Part shown: positions 34,211-38,691 of the stretch, piece by piece
Position numbering within the stretch: the first letter of the stretch is position 1
Layout of the letters: each line of letters starts with the position of its first letter
Origin: Prevotella illustrans
Lineage (GTDB): Bacteria > Bacteroidota > Bacteroidia > Bacteroidales > Bacteroidaceae
Assembly: GCF_017426725.1 (NCBI RefSeq)
Contig: NZ_JAERMS010000030.1
Coordinates: 1-38,691 of the forward strand
Direction of reading: 5' to 3'
DNA: 38,691 nt
The notes under the pieces: generated by a model
The model's input: the letters and a program-made list of their open reading frames with translations, nothing else
Database searches by the model: none
What the model was told of the DNA's origin: nothing
Translations under genes and position numbers: made by a program

Positions 34211-34632
34211 TCACCTGCTAACGATGGCAGAGAGAAACTCGTGCGGTTCGTAAACAGTGAGTTTCGATGTCGCGAAATCCGGCTTGTTGCGCGTAACGAT
34301 AACATCGCACTGTGCTGTGAGCGCAGAATCATGTTGAAAGCATCCTCGAAATCATGAAAATCGGAATGGATGGCATGGCTTACCGTATCGGCATCCACGG
34401 TCGTAACGTGGCAGAGGGTCGTGAAGCGGTCGAACAGGTTCATGAATTCCGCATGGCTGCGCTTGTGGTGCGCGCTCAGAATGTAACCGGCTGTGGCAAA
34501 CGAGAGCGAAGACACATATAGGCGTATCTTCTGTCGCTGCGCCAACGTAACGATTGTTGCGGCTTCCGGGAAGCCGTTGCGGCTGCCAAAATAGTCAATG
34601 AGCACATTGGTGTCAAGAAATACGTTTCTCAT
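34211..34632 (-). pseudogene. PIN-domain toxin (VapC-like), frameshifted
   Basis: The first 98 residues form a PIN ribonuclease domain: MRNVFLDTNVLIDYF with catalytic Asp7, then VDADTVSHAIHSDFHDFEDAF. At 34337-34339 (three As on the plus strand) the frame is off by one. Restoring one base continues as FQHDSALTAQCDVIVTRNKPDF, the conserved PIN ending with catalytic Asp, and then LTVYEPHEFLSAIVSR and a stop at 34211, total about 140 aa, the normal length. Without the correction the frame runs out of family to 34141. It overlaps the antitoxin by 4 bp. A sequencing error cannot be excluded. Confidence 0.75.
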
Positions 34633-34889
34633 TTGTATTTCGCTACTAAATAATCCAACTTTGCCTGTTTGGCATCGAACGTGTCGGGCAGTTCAAACCC
34701 CTTGACGAGTGCAGCCACTTCGGGTGAAACCATGATGTCGGTTTCGGTGATTACTGTACCTTTGGCAGGATTCATCGTGGGTTCTTCAACCGACGCCATC
34801 AGCTTTTTAGCCAACCAGTGACGGTTTTGTGCCGACAGCGAAAGTCCTTGCAAATAACTCCACAGATTGTTCATTGATGCGATATTCAT
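34629..34889 (-). CDS. Antitoxin partner of the PIN-domain toxin
   Basis: 86 aa from MNIASMNNLWSYLQGLSLSAQNRHWLAKKL. The start is chosen for the GGAGG Shine-Dalgarno sequence at 34897-34901. An in-frame TTG at 35054 lies at the promoter and is rejected. The helical N-terminal LQGLSLSAQNRHWLAKKLMASVEEP is the pattern of short Bacteroidetes antitoxins that precede PIN toxins. The C-terminal segment (SPEVAALVKGFELPDTFDAKQAKLDYLVAKYK) would bind the toxin. Stop and toxin start overlap (ATGA). The role is inferred mainly from position. Confidence 0.75.
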   Translation of the reverse strand: MNIASMNNLWSYLQGLSLSAQNRHWLAKKLMASVEEPTMNPAKGTVITETDIMVSPEVAALVKGFELPDTFDAKQAKLDYLVAKYK

Positions 34890-34917
34890 ATTTTTGCCTC
34901 CTTTAATATTGTCTCGG

Positions 34918-35049
34918 TGCAAAAATTGTGCAAGCGAGTGCAAAGAAAGTTTACTTTCAATTTGCCGAGCGCCGCCAATTTTCTGCAAAAATTGTGCAAG
35001 CATGTGCAAAGAAAATTTGCGTTCAATTTGCCGAATGCCGCCAATTTTC
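34918..35049 (-). repeat. Two tandem 66-bp repeats in the leader of the toxin-antitoxin operon
   Basis: 34918-34983 and 34984-35049 are two direct copies, each containing TGCAAAAATTGTGCAAGC and ending CGCCAATTTTC, with about 8-9 differences. They fill the space between the promoter at 35052 and the antitoxin Shine-Dalgarno sequence, so they are transcribed as leader RNA or act as operators. The repeat length, 22 codons, also keeps an open frame, but nothing supports its translation. Confidence 0.85.
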
Positions 35050-35051
35050 TG

Positions 35052-35083
35052 CAAATATAGCGTTTTCTTGCGGCAATTCCAAA
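35052..35083 (-). promoter_or_regulatory. Promoter of the toxin-antitoxin operon
   Basis: On the minus strand, TTTG (35080-35083) and TATATTTG (35052-35059) followed by C are 20 bp apart. The leader to the antitoxin start is about 155 nt. Confidence 0.75.
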
Positions 35084-35176
35084 TCTGCTGCGTGGATTTT
35101 CGTTTCCGTCGTGTGTCAGTATGTCAAAGAGCGAGGGGATAGTAGCCGCCAAAGCCTTGGTTCGACAGATAACGCG

Positions 35177-38125
35177 CTAAAAACGTTGCCCCCCAAAGCC
35201 GCCGCCAAACGGCAAGCGGCCCGAACTGATGATCATCGGTCGCATGCCGGGACCTCTCGGCCCTCGATGACGCATGCCTTCGCGAGCTTGCTTGCCGCCG
35301 AAGATGTTCAGTCGATATACCAAGTGGAGCATGACATAGCTGTTAATGCTGTTATATTGGGTATCGCTGCTCTGCAACGCGTTGATCGTTCGGCTCACGT
35401 TGCTCTGGTTGCGCAGCAAATCATAGAACTGCAACATAACCGTAAGGACACTACCCCGCAGAAAGCCTTGTGACACCTGAGCGTTCCAAATAAGCTCGTC
35501 GGTATTCATGCCCTTGCTGCTATAGCCCCGACGGCTGTTCTCGTGCAGATCGGTAGAAATGCTTGTGCCCCATGGAGCGGTCACGCCAAGCGTCGCGCCG
35601 TAGGAATATTGCCAAGTGTCGAGGTTGCTCTGGCTCAACAACTTGTTACGGCTGTGAGTGTAATTAAGCGTTCCGTCGAGCTCGAACTCCAGCCAACTGT
35701 TGCGGTATCCGGCCGACAGACGTTCCGACACGGCGGTCGAACGCGTCGTGTTCTTGACCGAACCGGAGTGGGCATTTTGGCTCAGATAACTCACATAGTT
35801 ATTGTATCGCAGATGTGAGAACGTATTAATATTAAAATATCCGGCCGAGTCAATTGCCGTATTGAACATGAATCCCAGATTAGCGTCCCAGTTGCCGTTG
35901 ATATTCTCCGGGCGTGTAGTGCGTCCACCGGTCTGTTCGTCGTAGGTCACCATGTTGCTGATGCTGTTGCGGGTGCTGTTGTAGTTGGCAAAGGTCATGA
36001 CGGCCCGCTGGCGATTTTCTATATAAGTGTTGTAGAAAAGATTGAAGCTGTTGGTGAAAGAGGGCTTCAGGCCGGGATTGCCCTTCACGATATTGAGCGG
36101 ATTACTGTCATCGGTGATATCGAGCAAGTTGGCCAAACCAGGTTGTGCGGTCGTACCACGATAATTGACGCGCAGATTGCTCATCTTGTTGAAACGATAA
36201 CGGAAATCGAGCGTAGGACTGAAATTGGTTACGGAGCGAGTCGTATCGACATGGAGTCCCTGATAGTCCTGAACATATTTGCTGCTCTGCGGCTGTAACA
36301 TCACGCCCACGTTGAAATTATATTTCTCACGTATCACGCGCAACATCACTTCTATCTCGTGAATATAGTTTCTGTATTCCGAGAAACGGCTCAGCTTCGT
36401 GTCGAGATAGGTTTCTATCGAGTTGGTCAGCTTGTTCAAATACGGATTCCAACCGCCATACACTAAGGGCAGCCCGGCAAAGTAGTCTTCGCCCAGATTG
36501 CTGAAGTCGTAGGTGGAACGGTCGCTCTTGCTGTACTTATACTGATACTGGTAACTGAACTGCAGAAAAGCCGCACGGAAGATGGGTTCGCTATACGCGA
36601 GCTTCAGACTGTAGCCCCGGTTCTTGCTCGGAGTCAGATTCCAGCGATTGGTCTGGTAGGTAGAATCCGTTCCCTGCGCGTTCAACACCTGATAAAGATG
36701 CACATTGCTTAACGATAAGTTCTTGTTGGTGCTGCTACCCGTATTGAATTCCGTTCTAAACGTAATGTTGCGGCCACGGCTACCAAACTTACGATTCAAC
36801 TGAGCCACAGCTCTGAAGTTCTTATTGTCACCATACGTCAGTTCTGAATTGCTTCGACTGTTGACCAGCTGATTGGCCGCGTCAAGTTGCGACAGGCCGG
36901 CCGCGCTCAACGGGTCGGTCACCGTCAGGTAAGGGTCGGCGTTAAACGTCGCCGAATTGCCGAAAGCACGACTGTCATTAGTCGAATACGTAAACGACGG
37001 ACGAAACAGGATATTGGTCATCGTATCGGGAGTCCACTCCAGCCGCAGGCGACCATCAAAGCTGTTGCTGCGGTTGAAAGTTTGGCTGACACTGTTGGAG
37101 AACGCGCCCGCCTTACTCACAAAACTCTGCACGGCACTAATCGAGCGACGGTCGCCGTCGGAATGATTCCATCGGGCACTGGCGTCGAACTTCAACTTGT
37201 TCTTTTTCTCATAATTATAGTTGAAGCCCAACATCTTGGCGGCGTTCAAACCATTCTGGCCACCGCCCCACCGGCCACCGCCACGGCCGAACCCCATGTC
37301 GTTGGTATTGTTGGCATTGGCGAAGGCCATCAGCTGATTCTCGTCATTAAAGTAGGCTCCCATGCCTCGGGCTGCATAGCGGTCTTTCGTGCCTGCAGAC
37401 AAATCGATGTTGGTAAACATGCCTTTGTTCATGCCGGGCTTCACGCCAAAATCGAGTACGGTAGACTCGTCGCCGTCGTCAATGCCGGTAATACGGGCCA
37501 GGTCGCTCTTCTCGTCATAAGCCTTAATGTTATCAATAATCGAGGTTGGTATATTTTTTAAGGCCGTCTTTGTGTCTCCGGTCATGAAGTCCTTACCGTC
37601 CACCTTTATTTTCTTCACCGTCTTGCCGTTAATCGTGATGGAGCCGTCATCACTCACCTGAGCGCCGGGGATGCGCTTCACCAACTCTTCCACCACCGAA
37701 CCTTCGGGTGTGCGATAAGCCGCGGCATTATAAATGAAAGTATCTTCTTTCAGAGTCACCTTACGGGCCTGTCCCGACACCGTAGTACCTTTCAGCATGA
37801 TAGCCTCAGCACCCAAAGTTATTTCGCCCAAAGCAATATCTTTACTACCCACTACAGCCAATCTCTTGGCATATTGCTTATATCCTACGCTGGTAATTCT
37901 GATGATATAATCACCGGTCTTAGGAGTCTTCAGCACAAATTGCCCGGTTTCGTCCGACACGGTTCCCGCAGCGAAAGTGCTGTCTTTGGCATTGAGCAAC
38001 TGCACGGTTGTCTGCACAAGCCCTTCCTTGGTATCACGATCGATTACACGTCCCGTTACGGACGTCTGTCCATACATCGATACGGCGACTACTATAATAA
38101 AAAAGAGTAGCAAAAAACGTTTCAT
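35177..38125 (-). CDS. Outer membrane beta-barrel protein (CarboxypepD_reg-like + OMP_b-brl_3)
   Basis: 982 aa. Signal peptide (MKRFLLLFFIIVVAVSMYGQ), a carboxypeptidase-regulatory-like beta sandwich (about 22-110: TSVTGRVIDRDTKEGLVQTTVQLLNAKDSTFAAGTVSDETGQFVLK), a TonB-plug-like domain (about 115-230: RTPEGSVVEELVKRIPGAQVSDDGSITINGKTVKKIKVDGKDF), then a long barrel of the OMP_b-brl_3 type. The tail is Gly/Arg/Pro-rich (MRHRGPRGPGMRPMIISSGRLPFGGGFGGQRF). The family resembles TonB-dependent transporters without a SusD partner. The substrate is unknown. It is monocistronic, and no clear promoter was seen. Confidence 0.88.
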   Translation of the reverse strand: MKRFLLLFFIIVVAVSMYGQTSVTGRVIDRDTKEGLVQTTVQLLNAKDSTFAAGTVSDETGQFVLKTPKTGDYIIRITSVGYKQYAKRLAVVGSKDIALGEITLGAEAIMLKGTTVSGQARKVTLKEDTFIYNAAAYRTPEGSVVEELVKRIPGAQVSDDGSITINGKTVKKIKVDGKDFMTGDTKTALKNIPTSIIDNIKAYDEKSDLARITGIDDGDESTVLDFGVKPGMNKGMFTNIDLSAGTKDRYAARGMGAYFNDENQLMAFANANNTNDMGFGRGGGRWGGGQNGLNAAKMLGFNYNYEKKNKLKFDASARWNHSDGDRRSISAVQSFVSKAGAFSNSVSQTFNRSNSFDGRLRLEWTPDTMTNILFRPSFTYSTNDSRAFGNSATFNADPYLTVTDPLSAAGLSQLDAANQLVNSRSNSELTYGDNKNFRAVAQLNRKFGSRGRNITFRTEFNTGSSTNKNLSLSNVHLYQVLNAQGTDSTYQTNRWNLTPSKNRGYSLKLAYSEPIFRAAFLQFSYQYQYKYSKSDRSTYDFSNLGEDYFAGLPLVYGGWNPYLNKLTNSIETYLDTKLSRFSEYRNYIHEIEVMLRVIREKYNFNVGVMLQPQSSKYVQDYQGLHVDTTRSVTNFSPTLDFRYRFNKMSNLRVNYRGTTAQPGLANLLDITDDSNPLNIVKGNPGLKPSFTNSFNLFYNTYIENRQRAVMTFANYNSTRNSISNMVTYDEQTGGRTTRPENINGNWDANLGFMFNTAIDSAGYFNINTFSHLRYNNYVSYLSQNAHSGSVKNTTRSTAVSERLSAGYRNSWLEFELDGTLNYTHSRNKLLSQSNLDTWQYSYGATLGVTAPWGTSISTDLHENSRRGYSSKGMNTDELIWNAQVSQGFLRGSVLTVMLQFYDLLRNQSNVSRTINALQSSDTQYNSINSYVMLHLVYRLNIFGGKQAREGMRHRGPRGPGMRPMIISSGRLPFGGGFGGQRF

Positions 38126-38691
38126 CGAGTTTGGAAAAATACTATTCTGATTTGAGTTTTTGACGCAATGCCCCTACCATCGTTTAACGACGGATATGAA
38201 AATCTACATAAAAAAATGCAAAAAAATGATTTATTCCAAGAGGAAGATACCACCCTGCGGTCAGCCTATCGGCATGATCAGGCAGTTATAGAAACGTAAG
38301 GCTGACGCCCTCATCACTTGCAAGTCTATCTTCATCGTTTTCCGAATAAGCCAATATTTCCTCCTTGCATAGTCAGCATTCGGATGATAAAATTTCATAA
38401 GACTTAACTTTGCAACCGTCGTAACTGTTACGGTGGTTACAAAATCAGCAAATTCTATCGAATTGGCAAAGGCAAGACTTGTTTAATTCGCGAATTTTCA
38501 CTGATTTTACTAAATATATTCGGGTTTAATCGTAGCCTCTATTTTCAGTGAATTACCGGCTGTGTGTTACGTACCGCGATTAACTCCTACACATTTGGCT
38601 AATCTTATGCCTAATTATTTAAATGGACTTTATTCTTTTATATTGCTGTCCGGTAAACATTTTTGTTATATAAAAGTTAAGGGCTAAAATC
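38126..38691. other. Intergenic region at the window end with one promoter-like site
   Basis: No gene is visible in these 566 bp. TAACTTTG at 38406-38413 followed by C fits a plus-strand -7 box. An imperfect palindrome ACCGTCGTAAC-T-GTTACGGTGGT (38417-38439, two mismatched pairs) follows directly, possibly an operator for a gene beyond the window. Confidence 0.4.

Noticed and set aside
34890..35054. N-terminal extension of the antitoxin through the 66-bp repeats
   Set aside because: Its TTG start at 35054 lies in the -7 box, whereas the ATG at 34889 has a strong Shine-Dalgarno sequence.
38300..38330. Possible fourth copy of the dispersed repeat at the window end
   Set aside because: Only about a dozen bases (CATCACTTGCAA) match sequence near 25220, which is outside the repeat itself; too short to support.

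Overview
The window looks like a chromosomal segment of a Bacteroidales bacterium, most likely Prevotellaceae (inference). The reasons are promoters of the Bacteroidetes type (TTTG, about 19-20 bp, TAnnTTTG) in front of many genes, a BtuB/BtuG cobalamin-uptake locus, a FimB/Mfa2-type fimbrial anchor, the nusB-yajC-ybbR-coaE-DUF5606 gene order, and a large SusC-like/OMP_b-brl_3 outer-membrane barrel. No tRNA, rRNA, transposase or phage gene was seen.

Layout. 0.2-2.4 kb: ffh-folD operon. 2.8-3.9 kb: OmpA-type porin. 4.0-5.5 kb (minus): SLC13/DASS transporter. 5.7-6.1 kb: repeat A. 6.2-11.7 kb: cobalamin riboswitch followed by btuB-btuG-btuF-btuC and a 38-codon stub of a cob(I)alamin adenosyltransferase; no btuD is present. 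11.8-12.7 kb: OmpA-like lipoprotein. 12.8-15.2 kb (minus): M48 protease, NfeD and SPFH protein. 15.2-16.3 kb: gene-free DNA with palindromic repeats and repeat C. 16.3 kb (minus): small exported protein. 17.0-18.7 kb: SlyD-like FKBP isomerase and aroC, then a candidate small RNA. 18.9-20.5 kb (minus): pyrK-pyrD. 20.6 kb (minus): XRE regulator. 21.8-22.9 kb (minus): holA. 23.0-24.7 kb: stand-alone HsdR-N nuclease-like protein and a UDP-GlcNAc 2-epimerase homologue with altered catalytic residues. 24.7-25.7 kb: non-coding region with a candidate RNA and repeat B. 25.7-27.0 kb (minus): two tandem deoxynucleoside kinases. 27.2-28.1 kb (minus): fimbrial anchor lipoprotein. 28.2-31.7 kb (minus): nusB-yajC-ybbR-coaE-DUF5606. 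31.9-33.6 kb: L25, pth and an S4-domain protein. 33.6-35.1 kb: a decayed accessory patch with a DUF6261-like stub, a seven-unit 41-bp palindrome array and a toxin-antitoxin module with a frameshifted PIN toxin. 35.2-38.1 kb (minus): 982-residue outer-membrane barrel.

Most genes are housekeeping: protein targeting, one-carbon metabolism, pyrimidine and chorismate synthesis, replication, translation and envelope. The unusual content lies between genes. A roughly 435-bp repeat occurs in inverted orientation at 5.7 and 25.3 kb, with a diverged third member at 15.7 kb; each carries about five units of exactly 22 bp. Separately, seven palindromic cores at 33.8-34.06 kb are spaced exactly 41 bp apart, and the last core keeps its symmetry with different bases. 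The cobalamin locus appears to have lost its ATPase and most of its adenosyltransferase. All coordinates and motifs were read by eye. Family names come from recognised motifs, not from database searches.
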